DNA of 64,000 nucleotides from an uncultured Christensenella sp. (GTDB lineage: Bacteria > Bacillota > Clostridia > Christensenellales > UBA1242). Within the stretch, counting starts at the first letter, position 1; every line of letters begins with the position of its first letter. Below are positions 36,417 to 45,243 of the stretch, piece by piece. The stretch covers positions 186,001-250,000 of the forward strand of contig CAJUGX010000002.1 of the NCBI GenBank assembly GCA_910586385.1, read 5' to 3'. Made by a program: the position numbers and the translations under genes. The notes under the pieces were generated by a model. It did no database searches and was not told the origin of the DNA. It saw only the letters and a program-made list of their open reading frames with translations.

Positions 36417-37458
36417 TGCTCAACTTCCTGTCAACAATTTCAATCAACTGCATCTTCAACTGCTCATCAAAGATTTTTTCCAGAACAACATTAAACTTTG
36501 CTTTGACCACCATCTTGAGAGCCTCCGCACGAGAGAGTCCTCTACTCATGATGTAGAAGAGTTCTCCCTCTCCAACCTTGCCTACCGAACTGCTGTGCTT
36601 TCCATCCACATCTTCTTCTGTGCAGAGAAGCATTGGCAACGCCTTCGACTTTGCACTCTTTGAGAGAAGCAAACACAATTCATCCTCAGAGCCTACACTC
36701 TTTTTGCAACCTTGTTCAAAGTTTATTGTCCCTTTGAAATGTTTTCTTGCATTCCCCAAAAGAGCCCCTATTGTTTGAATGTTTGCTTGGCTGTTTTGTC
36801 CAAAGACATCTTGCTCATAATTTAAGTCAACAAAACTTTCCCCACCAGCAACATACAACGTGTTCAAGTTTGAAACAGCACGCTCCCCTGCAAGTTTTGA
36901 ATAGAAGTTTTGGATGTCAACTTTCCCTCCAAAATCAACAACATTGAAATTGAGCACAGCATCTCCTTCAACCTCATTTTCAAATCTCAAAATGTTTGTG
37001 CAGTTTTCCTCAAAGTCGCTCACAACAACGACATCTGCCTTCGCCCCTTCTTTGCAAGCAAATTTGACGAGCCCATTGTGATAGACTCTCCCTGTGCCTT
37101 TGAATGACAGAATCACTTTTGCTGACGTCTCTTTTTCAACATAAAAACAAATTTTTTCAACCAGCATGCTGCTGTCTTTGTCAAAATCAAAATTCAAAAC
37201 AATCGCTTCATCTGTGTTTTTATCAATGCAAAAATTCAATTCTAAATTGGCATCATTTTTCAATTGCTCATCAAATTTTTCACCAATTTTGCATAAAAAA
37301 GTGCTGCTTTTTGCTGTTTTTTGAGAAAAATTTCCTGCATTTTCAATTTTTACATTTTCAAATTTTGAAACTTTCGGACAAAAAACACTGTCATCAACTC
37401 TTGCAGAATTTATGCCATAATTTCTTGTTGTCAAAACTGGTGAAACATTCAATTCCAT
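36403..37458 (-). CDS. sufD: Fe-S assembly protein SufD
   Basis: 351 residues, shorter than many SufD. The right-handed beta-helix region and C-terminal signature are visible: NARKHFKGTINFEQGCKKSVGSEDELCLLLSKSAKSKALPMLLC, VDGKHSSSVGKVGEGELFYIMSRGLSRAEALKMVV. It partners SufB in the SufBCD scaffold complex. GGGGAG precedes the ATG, 2 bp after the sufB stop; its 3' end overlaps sufS. Confidence 0.92.
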   Translation of the reverse strand: MELNVSPVLTTRNYGINSARVDDSVFCPKVSKFENVKIENAGNFSQKTAKSSTFLCKIGEKFDEQLKNDANLELNFCIDKNTDEAIVLNFDFDKDSSMLVEKICFYVEKETSAKVILSFKGTGRVYHNGLVKFACKEGAKADVVVVSDFEENCTNILRFENEVEGDAVLNFNVVDFGGKVDIQNFYSKLAGERAVSNLNTLYVAGGESFVDLNYEQDVFGQNSQANIQTIGALLGNARKHFKGTINFEQGCKKSVGSEDELCLLLSKSAKSKALPMLLCTEEDVDGKHSSSVGKVGEGELFYIMSRGLSRAEALKMVVKAKFNVVLEKIFDEQLKMQLIEIVDRKLSNDED

Positions 37459-37460
37459 AT

Positions 37461-38861
37461 TTATCCAATACTCCCCTCAAGTTCAAGATTGATAAGTCTG
37501 TTCATTTCCACTGCATACTCCAGCGGCAATTCTTTTGAAACTGGATTTGCAAATCCACGCACAATCATCGCCTTTGCATCCTCTTCAGAAAGCCCCCTGC
37601 TCATAAGATAGAAAATTGCTTTGTCACTGATTTTTCCAATCTTCGCCTCATGCGAAAATTCGACTTCGCTCGTCTCAACATTGTTGAATGGTATGGTGTC
37701 GCTTCTTGAGATGTCGTCAAGCATAAGCCCATCACATGTCACACTGCACTTGCTTCCAGTCGCATTTGGCAGAATGCTGACAAGACTTCTGTAAGTCGCA
37801 ATCCCACCATTCTTCGAAAGACTTCGACTGCTGACAACACTTGATGTGTTTGGTGCCATATGCACCACCTTGAAACCAGTGTCAAGATTTTGTCCTTTCC
37901 CTGCAAACGAAATCCCTGTGTATTCTGTCTTTGCATTTTCGCCTTTCAAAATGCTCATTGGATAAAGCATCGAAATCTTGCTTCCAAAACTTCCGCTTAT
38001 CCAATCGACCTGTGCATCCTTCTCTGCAATCGCTTTCTTTGTGTTTAAGTTGAGCATATTTTTTGACCAGTTTTCAATTGTCGAATATCTCAGATATGCA
38101 CCCTCTTTCACAAACAACTCCACGCATCCGGCATGCAGATTTACCTTGTTGTATTTTGGCGCGCTGCATCCCTCAATGAAATGCAAACTCGCCCCCTCAT
38201 CCACAATGATAAGCGTGTGCTCAAACTGACCACTCTCTGGTGAGTTGAGCCTGAAATATGACTGCAATGGCATTTCAAGTTTCACGCCTTTGGGCACATA
38301 CACAAAACTGCCACCAGAAAAGACAGCATAATGTAGTGCGATAAATTTATGCTCAGAAAGTGGCACGCACTTTGTAAAGTATTCTTTCACAAGCTCTGGA
38401 TACTCTCTGATTGCGCTGTCAAAATCAGTATAAATCACACCTTGCTTCAAAAGCGAATTTTTAATTGAGTGATAGACCACTTCACTGTCATACTGCGCCC
38501 CAACGCCCGCCAAATACTCGTGCTCCGCTTTTGGTATGCCGAGCTTGTCAAAGGCGTCTTTGATTTCTTGTGGAACATCCTCCCAACTGTCTTTCATATC
38601 AGTCTTTGGTTTCACATAGGTTGAAATCTCGTCCATGTTGAGTTCGCCGAGGTTTGGGCCCCAAGTTGGCAAGTCCAACTTGTCATAAACTTCAAGTGCC
38701 TTCAGTCTGATGTCAAGCACCCACTTCGGCTCATTCTTCTTTTTTGAAATCTCTCTGACAATCTCTTCAGACAGTCCCTTCTTCATTTTGAAATCAAACT
38801 CATCTGCATTTTTGAAATCATATATGTTTTGATTGATTTCAGCAATTTTTTTCTTAGGCAT
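37461..38861 (-). CDS. sufB: Fe-S assembly protein SufB
   Basis: 466 residues, the usual length. MPKKKIAEINQNIYDF start, GVIYTDFDSAIREYPELVKEYF, FSGGSFVYVPKGVKLEMPLQSYFR, EGCSAPKYN (conserved Cys) and a C-terminal SRSDTIPFNNVETSEVEFSHEAKIGKIS stretch are typical. It is the scaffold on which clusters form. The ATG at 38861 overlaps the 3' end of sufC by 8 nt with AGGTG upstream; a much longer frame upstream is only sufC antiframe. Confidence 0.95.
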   Translation of the reverse strand: MPKKKIAEINQNIYDFKNADEFDFKMKKGLSEEIVREISKKKNEPKWVLDIRLKALEVYDKLDLPTWGPNLGELNMDEISTYVKPKTDMKDSWEDVPQEIKDAFDKLGIPKAEHEYLAGVGAQYDSEVVYHSIKNSLLKQGVIYTDFDSAIREYPELVKEYFTKCVPLSEHKFIALHYAVFSGGSFVYVPKGVKLEMPLQSYFRLNSPESGQFEHTLIIVDEGASLHFIEGCSAPKYNKVNLHAGCVELFVKEGAYLRYSTIENWSKNMLNLNTKKAIAEKDAQVDWISGSFGSKISMLYPMSILKGENAKTEYTGISFAGKGQNLDTGFKVVHMAPNTSSVVSSRSLSKNGGIATYRSLVSILPNATGSKCSVTCDGLMLDDISRSDTIPFNNVETSEVEFSHEAKIGKISDKAIFYLMSRGLSEEDAKAMIVRGFANPVSKELPLEYAVEMNRLINLELEGSIG

Positions 38862-39606
38862 TTTTTGCACCTGCCTTAAATTTTTCATATCCATTTTCTT
38901 CAATTTCTTTTGCAAGAGAACCATCACCAGTGAAGACAATCTTTCCATCCACCAAGATATGGACAAAGTCAACTTTGAGAGCCTGCAAAATTTTTGTTGA
39001 GTGAGTGATGATAAGCACGGCGTTTTCGCTTGTCTTAAACATCTCAATCCCTTTTGAAACAGTCTTTATTGCATCAACATCAAGCCCAGAGTCCGTCTCG
39101 TCCAAAATGGCAAGTTTTGGCTTCAACATCAACATTTGCAAAATCTCATTTTTCTTCTTCTCACCGCCAGAAAAACCAACATTCAAATCTCTGCTTGTCA
39201 TCTCAGACTTCATCTTAAGTGCTTTTGCGTTTTTCTCAATCTCTTCTTTGAAATCAAAGTAATTGACATTTTTGTTTTCAATTTTCCCTTTTGCTGTTTT
39301 GACAAAGTTGAAAACACTCACCCCAGAAATCTCTTCTGGCGATTGGAAAGACATAAAAATCCCACTTTTTGCCACTTCATCAACTTTTGCATCAGTGATA
39401 TCTTTTCCGTCAAAAATGACTTTCCCGGAAGTTTTCTTGTAAATTGGATTGTTGAAGATGACATTTGCAAGCGTGCTTTTGCCAGCCCCGTTTGGCCCCA
39501 TAATCACATGCACTTCACCTTTTTTTATCTCAAGGTTAAGCCCATTCAAAATCTGTTTATCACCTACTTTCGCTTTGATATTTTTGACATTCAAAAGTGT
39601 TTTCAT
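38854..39606 (-). CDS. sufC: Fe-S assembly ATPase SufC
   Basis: 250 residues. Walker A GPNGAGKSTLANVIF, Q-loop FMSFQSPEEISGV, signature NVGFSGGEKKKNEI, Walker B LAILDETDSGLDVDAIK and His switch LIITHSTKIL mark the SufC ABC ATPase that drives the SufBD scaffold. I prefer the ATG at 39606 because GGGAG precedes it; an ATG six codons earlier (39624) has no site. First gene of the operon. Confidence 0.95.
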   Translation of the reverse strand: MKTLLNVKNIKAKVGDKQILNGLNLEIKKGEVHVIMGPNGAGKSTLANVIFNNPIYKKTSGKVIFDGKDITDAKVDEVAKSGIFMSFQSPEEISGVSVFNFVKTAKGKIENKNVNYFDFKEEIEKNAKALKMKSEMTSRDLNVGFSGGEKKKNEILQMLMLKPKLAILDETDSGLDVDAIKTVSKGIEMFKTSENAVLIITHSTKILQALKVDFVHILVDGKIVFTGDGSLAKEIEENGYEKFKAGAKNA

Positions 39607-39653
39607 TTTCAGTTTTTCTCCCATAAAATTTGATTGCCATTTTTGGCACCTTC

Positions 39654-39678
39654 AATTCCTACCAAATTAGTCTGAATT
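39654..39678. promoter_or_regulatory. Palindromic operator candidate at suf promoter
   Basis: A 25-bp interrupted palindrome with AATTC / GAATT ends and inner AC...GT symmetry directly abuts the -10 on the transcribed side. Its form and place recall operators of Rrf2-family regulators (IscR/CymR), but no such gene lies in the window, so the regulator is inferred. Confidence 0.5.
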
Positions 39679-39706
39679 ATTATAGCATAAAGACAAAAAA
39701 AAGCAA
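39679..39706 (-). promoter_or_regulatory. Promoter of sufCBDSU
   Basis: Minus strand TTGCTT (39701-39706), 16-bp spacer, TATAAT (39679-39684). The -35 sits in the terminator hairpin of the upstream gene. Confidence 0.65.
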
Positions 39707-39732
39707 GCAAAATTCTTTATTTGCTCGCTTAA
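39699..39732 (-). terminator. Terminator of the SPT-like gene
   Basis: Minus strand GCGAGCAAA / TTTGCTTGC stem (one G-T pair) followed by eight T, after the gene ending at 39744. Confidence 0.8.
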
Positions 39733-39743
39733 ATTCAAAAAGA

Positions 39744-40925
39744 TTATTTGACTTCCAAAATGTCCAAAACTTCTTTGATTGCTTTCATCGCTTTATCCAT
39801 CTGCTCTTTCGTGTGAGTTGCTGTGTAAGATGTACGAAGAAGTGCCATACCCTTTGGTGTCGCTGGAGAGACAACAGGGTTTACATAAACCCCTCTCTCA
39901 AGAAGCATCTTGCAAGCGACAAATGCCTTCTCATCTTCATAAACGTAAATTGGGATGATTGGAGTTATGCTTTCGATCACTTTCACCCCAAGTTTTTTGA
40001 GTCCGTTTCTCATATATTCTGAGATGTCCAAAAGGTCTTTCACTCTCTGTGGATTTTCTTCAAGCATTGTCAAGCTCTCAAGTGCACAAGCCACTGACGC
40101 TGGAGTTATGCTGGCACTGAAGATATATGGACGAGAAGTGTGCATAACATAGTCCACAACTTCTTGCTTGGCTGCCATATAACCACCCAAACTTGCAAGT
40201 GATTTTGAGAATGTCCCCATATAAATATCAACTTCATCTTCAAGTCCAAAATACTCAGCAGTTCCTCTGCCGTGTTCTCCCAAAACTCCAAAAGCATGAG
40301 CATCGTCCACCATAACTCTTGCACCATATTTCTTTGCAAGGTCAACAATTTCTGGCAACTTACAAATGTCTCCACCCATAGAGAAAACACCATCCGTCAC
40401 AATCAAAATTCCTTTGTCTTGTGGCACTGATGCAAGTTTCTTTTCAAGATCTTCCATGTCGCTGTGCTTATATCTTATCATCTCACCATAAGAAAGTCTG
40501 CAAGCGTCATAGATTGAAGCATGATTTTCTTTGTCACACAAAATCACATCGTGCATACCTGCGATTGCACTGATGATGCCAAGATTGCTTTGAAATCCTG
40601 TGCTGAAAGTCATAACGGCTTCCTTGTTCAAAAACTTGGCAAGTCTTCTTTCAAGTTCTTTGTGCATATCCAAAGTACCATTCAAAAATCTTGAGCCGCT
40701 GCAACCTGTTCCGTACTTTTTGAGTGCTTCAATTCCGGCCTCAACAACTCTTGGCTCTGATGTGAATCCAAGATAGTTGTTTGAGCCAATCATGATTGTC
40801 TCTCTTCCTTCCATTTCGACAACAGTGTCTTGTCCACTTGTCAATTCGTGAAAATAAGGATAAATCCCTGCAGCCTTTACTCTTTTGTAAAGTTGATCAC
40901 CTTCAACTTTCTTAAAAATATCCAT
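39744..40925 (-). CDS. Serine palmitoyltransferase-like alpha-oxoamine synthase
   Basis: 393 residues of the PLP-dependent alpha-oxoamine synthase family (KBL, BioF, SPT). GSNNYLGFTSEPRV, KYGTGCSGSRFLNGTLDMH, ENHASIYDACRLSYG, VMVDDAHAFGVLGEHGRG, MGTFSKSLASLGGY (PLP lysine) and PATPKGMALLRTSYTATHT are seen. The last motifs and YKHSDMEDLE match, from memory, the Bacteroidetes SPT-type group better than BioF or KBL, suggesting acyl-CoA plus serine condensation for sphingolipid-like lipids; glycine C-acetyltransferase remains possible. Monocistronic; no other bio or sphingolipid gene is adjacent. Confidence 0.8.
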   Translation of the reverse strand: MDIFKKVEGDQLYKRVKAAGIYPYFHELTSGQDTVVEMEGRETIMIGSNNYLGFTSEPRVVEAGIEALKKYGTGCSGSRFLNGTLDMHKELERRLAKFLNKEAVMTFSTGFQSNLGIISAIAGMHDVILCDKENHASIYDACRLSYGEMIRYKHSDMEDLEKKLASVPQDKGILIVTDGVFSMGGDICKLPEIVDLAKKYGARVMVDDAHAFGVLGEHGRGTAEYFGLEDEVDIYMGTFSKSLASLGGYMAAKQEVVDYVMHTSRPYIFSASITPASVACALESLTMLEENPQRVKDLLDISEYMRNGLKKLGVKVIESITPIIPIYVYEDEKAFVACKMLLERGVYVNPVVSPATPKGMALLRTSYTATHTKEQMDKAMKAIKEVLDILEVK

Positions 40926-41027
40926 TGTCTTATCTCCTTAAAAATTTTCTATCTCATTATATCACATCTGACCGAATCTTCCAAAAAAATATGTAATAAA
41001 ACTTAAAATTTTTTAATCTTTTTCAAC

Positions 41028-41060
41028 AAAAATAAACAGCCATTATGACTGTCTATTTTT
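41028..41060 (-). terminator. Terminator of the ABC exporter operon
   Basis: Minus strand ATAGACAG / CTGTTTAT stem with a nine-base loop and trailing TTTTTG. Confidence 0.65.
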
Positions 41061-41085
41061 CAAACTTTTCAAATTGAATAGCATC

Positions 41086-42684
41086 CTAAAGTGGAAGATC
41101 CTTTTTCTTGAATTTGATTGAACCGACCACATAAAACACCACTCCAACAACAATCAAGATTGCCCACTTCCAAAGGAATGTCAAAGTCCCTGAAAGGATT
41201 GATGTCACATCAAAAAGTGAAATGAGTGAGACATAGTTGAAAAAGTTGAGAGCCTTAAGTCTGACAACAGATGGCAAAACGGAAGAGCCGAAAAGTCCAA
41301 GCATAGTTGCAACAAGGAAAAACATATTAAGTCCACCGCCAACACTCATAGAATGTTTCCCACGATTGAAGAAGCAAGAGGCAAAGAAACATATTCCGCT
41401 CATTGCAAAGAGTGTTAAAAATGCTCCAAGATTCAAGAGTGCAAGCTGCCCAAATGTGAGGGTGACCATAGCCCCATCAACACAAGCAAGGCAAATAAAA
41501 CTCGTGACCGTTGCAAGGCAAAACATAACAAAAAGTGACCCTATCAAAAACACCGCTTGAGTGAACACAACTTGTTTTCTTTTTGTTGAAGTTGACAAAA
41601 CATAAGCCATTGACCCACTGTCAACTTGCCCTGCAATAAGGTTGTTGGCACACATAATCATATAGATGATAGGAAGAAGAAGTCCTGCCATTTTGTAGAA
41701 CATAGAGCCGACAATCATTCCATAAAGATCCATTCCTCCAAGTTCCATAAGTGCATTTGAAACATCCTCTGGAAGGTTCGTTAAGAAACTTGCTGACATA
41801 TCACCAAGGATTTCTTTTGCCGCCACCTCGTATTCCTTTCCATTTGCAACTTCGTATGCAACTCTGGCATTGAAAGTTACGATTGCGGTATTTGCAAGGC
41901 TGTTTATATATTTGATACCAGTCTCTCCCGTAAACATTGAAACATCATCCCCACTTTCATCTTTGTATGTTAGGTTGATATAATCCTCTCTTGAGATGTC
42001 AAAATTCTCAAGAGTCTTGACAATGTTGTCAATGTTTGTGTCACTTGTCATATTTCCAGCCAAGAAAATTGAAGAATTTTTCTGAGAGTATTCCAATCTA
42101 TATTCTTCTCTATTTGCATCCACAATATTTGCCAAATCATATCTTGGAGCAGCGAATCCCCAACTTTCGTACAAAGCATCAAAATTTGCAGGGACACCCG
42201 AATCAGGATTCATAAGCCCTGTTGGGTTGATGTTTATCACTTCAAAGACCAAACCTTGAAGTTCTTGATATTCAACAGAACCTGTTGGATTTTCTTCTGT
42301 TGGAAGAGCGAATCCGCTTTCTGTCGCTTTTTTGTTGACAAAATCGTTGAGAGCGCCAAGTCCTGCTCCAAGTGCATTTTGTTGAGCAACCTCTTGCTCT
42401 GCACCTTGCGACAGGCTTTCTTGGTATGCAGTCAAAAATGCCGTGTCAAAGCCTTCCAAGGCTTCTGATACCGTCAAATAATAATTGATTGCCCTTCCTT
42501 TCATTTCTGATTGAAGAGTGCTTTCAACGATTGTGTGACTTATGCCATTTTTCATAGTTGACATATTGCCGTTGCCAGATATAATCATCACGCTGGCAAG
42601 CATAAAGCAAACTGCAAAGGTGATGATTCCCCACAAAATACCATTTGCTTTGCAAGATTGTTTGAAAAGTGCCTTACTAAACAT
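41086..42684 (-). CDS. ABC-2 type exporter permease
   Basis: 532 residues. One N-terminal helix (about 17-36), a large extracytoplasmic region of some 270 residues, then about six helices from 320 to 520 (LYGMIVGSMFYKMAGLLLPIIYMIMCANNLIAGQ, VFTQAVFLIGSLFVMFCLATVTSF). This matches ABC-2 membrane subunits of drug or peptide exporters. It overlaps the second ATPase gene by 8 nt and ends the three-gene operon. Cargo unknown. Confidence 0.85.
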   Translation of the reverse strand: MFSKALFKQSCKANGILWGIITFAVCFMLASVMIISGNGNMSTMKNGISHTIVESTLQSEMKGRAINYYLTVSEALEGFDTAFLTAYQESLSQGAEQEVAQQNALGAGLGALNDFVNKKATESGFALPTEENPTGSVEYQELQGLVFEVININPTGLMNPDSGVPANFDALYESWGFAAPRYDLANIVDANREEYRLEYSQKNSSIFLAGNMTSDTNIDNIVKTLENFDISREDYINLTYKDESGDDVSMFTGETGIKYINSLANTAIVTFNARVAYEVANGKEYEVAAKEILGDMSASFLTNLPEDVSNALMELGGMDLYGMIVGSMFYKMAGLLLPIIYMIMCANNLIAGQVDSGSMAYVLSTSTKRKQVVFTQAVFLIGSLFVMFCLATVTSFICLACVDGAMVTLTFGQLALLNLGAFLTLFAMSGICFFASCFFNRGKHSMSVGGGLNMFFLVATMLGLFGSSVLPSVVRLKALNFFNYVSLISLFDVTSILSGTLTFLWKWAILIVVGVVFYVVGSIKFKKKDLPL

Positions 42685-43591
42685 ACGCCTTCTCCTTTTT
42701 TTCTTTCAAAATTTCCTTAAAGTATTTTTCCAAAGTATATTTCACTTCTGACAAGAATTTCACATCAAAATTTTTCAAATCACCAAACAATTTGTTGACC
42801 TCATCATTCTTGATATTTACAGTGATTTGATTGTACTGCTCTTGATCTCTGATGATGTTGTATCCAAGTTTTTTGAAAGCAGTGTAATCTTTTTTCTTGT
42901 TGAACTCAATCTTGAAATCCTTGACCGGTCGATTTCTGATTGCATGCATATCAGCAATATCGATGATGTGTCCATTGTCGATGAGTGCCACACGGTCACA
43001 GGTCTCTTCCATTTCGTTGAACATATGACTGCTCATGAGGATTGTTTTGCCCTTTTTGTGTTCTGCCTTGATTATGTCAAGGAAAGCGAGTCTCATAAGC
43101 GGATCAAGTCCTGTCGTTGGTTCGTCCAAAATCAAGACAGGAGCATCATTCATAAGTGCTGCAACAAGCGCTGTCTTTTGTTTCATACCCTTACTCATTC
43201 TCTTCAAGTTTGCTCTTGGATCAAGTTGAAGTTTTTTGATAAGTTCGTTTGCATAACTCATATCTTCCAACTTGAAAAATCCCGCTTGATTTTTCAAAAA
43301 TGCCGTCCCCGTTGGCAAATCGGGAAATCCAATTTCGCCAGGGACATAACCAACCTCTTTTGCAAAGTCACTCGCATGCTTCCAAGATTCTTTTCCAAAG
43401 ACATAAGCATTTCCGCTGGTTGGTTGAATGAATCCCAAAATGCTTCTGATTGTTGTGGTTTTGCCAGAACCATTTGTCCCAACAAATCCCATCATTTCAC
43501 CTCTTTTTATTTCAAGGTTAAGTCCAAAAATCCCCTTGCTGTCTCCGTAGTCTTTAGTGAGGTTTTTAAGTTCGATAACAGTCTCTTTCAT
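42677..43591 (-). CDS. ABC transporter ATPase (second)
   Basis: 304 residues. Walker A GTNGSGKTTTIRSI, signature RMSKGMKQKTAL, Walker B VLILDEPTTGLDPLMR and His switch ILMSSHMFNEME, then a C-terminal extension typical of exporter ATPases. The ATG overlaps the preceding stop (TGATG) with GGAGG upstream. It forms a probable heterodimer with the ATPase at 43591-44523 to power the permease at 41086. Confidence 0.92.
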   Translation of the reverse strand: MKETVIELKNLTKDYGDSKGIFGLNLEIKRGEMMGFVGTNGSGKTTTIRSILGFIQPTSGNAYVFGKESWKHASDFAKEVGYVPGEIGFPDLPTGTAFLKNQAGFFKLEDMSYANELIKKLQLDPRANLKRMSKGMKQKTALVAALMNDAPVLILDEPTTGLDPLMRLAFLDIIKAEHKKGKTILMSSHMFNEMEETCDRVALIDNGHIIDIADMHAIRNRPVKDFKIEFNKKKDYTAFKKLGYNIIRDQEQYNQITVNIKNDEVNKLFGDLKNFDVKFLSEVKYTLEKYFKEILKEKKEKAYV

Positions 43592-44523
43592 CACACACCT
43601 CCAAACTCTTTGTCTTCTTTGTAGAATTTCATGAAATAGTCTTCCAAAGTCTCTTTGTGGTTTTCAAACTCAACCAAGTCGTACTCACTCAAAAGTGCAA
43701 TCACCTTGTTGATGTCTTTGTCGTTTGTTGAAACAAATACCCAATTTTCTTTTTCATCTTTGTCTATCACCTGCAAAAATGGACATTTTTTCTGTTCTCC
43801 CAAAAACTTCTTTGCATCACCCTTATTCTTGAAATGAATCTTGTAATATTTTGTTGTGGCATGCTTGAGGTCATTTGCAACAAACTCAGACACAACTCTG
43901 CCATCTTTGATAATTGCAATGCGATCACAAGTTGCATCAACCTCTGTGAAGATATGGCTTGAAAGCAAAATCGTTTTTCCTCTCGCTTTCTCTTCCATAA
44001 CAAAATTCACAAAGACGTCTTGCATAACCGGGTCAAGTCCACTCGTTGGTTCGTCCAAAATCAAAACATCGGGGTCTCCCATAAAAGCTGTCACAATCGC
44101 AAGCTTTCTCTTCACTCCCAAACTCATCCTCTTGGTTTCTCCCTTAAGTTCCTTGTCCTTAAGTTCAAAAAGTTTCAAAAGTTTGTTTAGGTATTCATTG
44201 TTTTCCTTCTTTTGCAATTTTTGCATCATGCGAATAAATTGCCATCCAGTCAACCCTTGTGGAAGAGCAATCTCGCCAGGGATATACCCAACATTTCCAA
44301 GAATTTCATAATACTTGTCAAAAGTTGGCTCATCAAAAATCTTTGTCTGACCGCTTTGTGGTTTCGAAAATCCCATAAGGTGCCTTATCGTTGTGGATTT
44401 TCCCGCACCATTTGGTCCCAGAAAGCCAAACACCTCTCCTTTGTCAATCTTAAAGGAGACATCAAAAACACCTCTGCCAAAGCCATAGTCTTTCGTCAAA
44501 TTGTCAACCTCAATAACGCTCAT
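43591..44523 (-). CDS. ABC transporter ATPase (first)
   Basis: 310 residues. Walker A GPNGAGKSTTIRHL, signature RMSLGVKRKLAI, Walker B VLILDEPTSGLDPVMQ, His switch ILLSSHIFTEVD and a C-terminal extension. Two ATPases plus one permease is a common layout for Bacillota drug exporters controlled by TetR proteins. ATG at 44523 follows GGAGTGG; an upstream in-frame ATG at 44559 has no site. First gene of the operon, divergent from tetR. Confidence 0.92.
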   Translation of the reverse strand: MSVIEVDNLTKDYGFGRGVFDVSFKIDKGEVFGFLGPNGAGKSTTIRHLMGFSKPQSGQTKIFDEPTFDKYYEILGNVGYIPGEIALPQGLTGWQFIRMMQKLQKKENNEYLNKLLKLFELKDKELKGETKRMSLGVKRKLAIVTAFMGDPDVLILDEPTSGLDPVMQDVFVNFVMEEKARGKTILLSSHIFTEVDATCDRIAIIKDGRVVSEFVANDLKHATTKYYKIHFKNKGDAKKFLGEQKKCPFLQVIDKDEKENWVFVSTNDKDINKVIALLSEYDLVEFENHKETLEDYFMKFYKEDKEFGGV

Positions 44524-44559
44524 TTTAGCCACTCCTTTCAAAAACTTAATTTTATACAT

Positions 44560-44588
44560 TTGACCAAAATTGTTTACTGTGATATTAT
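44560..44588 (+). promoter_or_regulatory. Promoter of the TetR gene
   Basis: TTGACC (44560-44565), 17-bp spacer, TATTAT (44583-44588). The inverted repeat at 44612-44628 lies just downstream. Confidence 0.65.
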
Positions 44589-44611
44589 ATAATGGAAAGC
44601 AAAAATTTGTT

Positions 44612-44628
44612 TAGCCAAATGTTGGCTA
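44612..44628. promoter_or_regulatory. Probable TetR operator
   Basis: Perfect inverted repeat TAGCCAA-N3-TTGGCTA between the divergent TetR and ABC exporter genes, the size and place expected of a TetR-family operator. Confidence 0.75.
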
Positions 44629-44685
44629 CTTATGCAAATTTGTAAAAATGTGCTAAAATTGTTCAAAATCATGGAGGTTTTATTT

Positions 44686-45216
44686 ATGAAAGCACCGTAC
44701 AGAAACTCAATCCGCTCAAAAATGATGATTAGAGAAGCCCTCATCAGTTTGCTTGATAAAAAACCAATAAGTGATATAACCATCACCGATATTGTAAACA
44801 CTGCAAACATAAACCGTGGGACATTCTACAATCACTACAGCAATCCAATCGAAGTTGTTGAAGAAATTGAAGCCGAACTTGTCCAGACTCTTGTCACAGA
44901 ATTGAAAAAAGTTTCATCGCTCAACGACGTGGATCAACTTGTTGATTTGATTATCGAACATATGAAAATCAACGAAAAAGATTATAAAAGACTGATAAAG
45001 TCCATTCCTGCATCTATTATCGACAATTTGAAAAAGGCATTGATACTCAACATCAAAGGTTTCAATCAGACAATCTCAGAGATTGAACTAAGTTTGATTA
45101 TCAATGCGATTTCTGGGATTTTTATCGATCTTTTGAAAGAGAGCGTTCAGTTTTCATATGACGAACTGTCCCAAAAACTTAAGGAGTTTATAAGAATAAC
45201 AGGAAAATTGGTATAA
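44686..45216 (+). CDS. TetR-family transcriptional regulator
   Basis: 176 residues. N-terminal HTH: RSKMMIREALISLLDKKPISDITITDIVNTANINRGTFYNHY is the TetR DNA-binding signature, followed by a helical ligand domain of the TetR_C type. GGAGG is 8 nt before the ATG; a longer frame to 44632 begins inside the leader. Divergent from the ABC exporter, it likely represses that operon and itself through the palindrome at 44612-44628. Confidence 0.9.
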   Translation: MKAPYRNSIRSKMMIREALISLLDKKPISDITITDIVNTANINRGTFYNHYSNPIEVVEEIEAELVQTLVTELKKVSSLNDVDQLVDLIIEHMKINEKDYKRLIKSIPASIIDNLKKALILNIKGFNQTISEIELSLIINAISGIFIDLLKESVQFSYDELSQKLKEFIRITGKLV

Positions 45217-45218
45217 AA

Positions 45219-45243
45219 AAATCCCTCTACGGGATTCTTTTTT
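45219..45243. terminator. Terminator between convergent genes
   Basis: AATCCC / GGGATT hairpin with T runs on both strands. Confidence 0.75.

Noticed and set aside
43591..44523. Duplication of the neighbouring ATPase as a recent tandem repeat
   Set aside because: The two ATPases differ throughout, so they are an established heterodimer pair rather than a fresh duplication.
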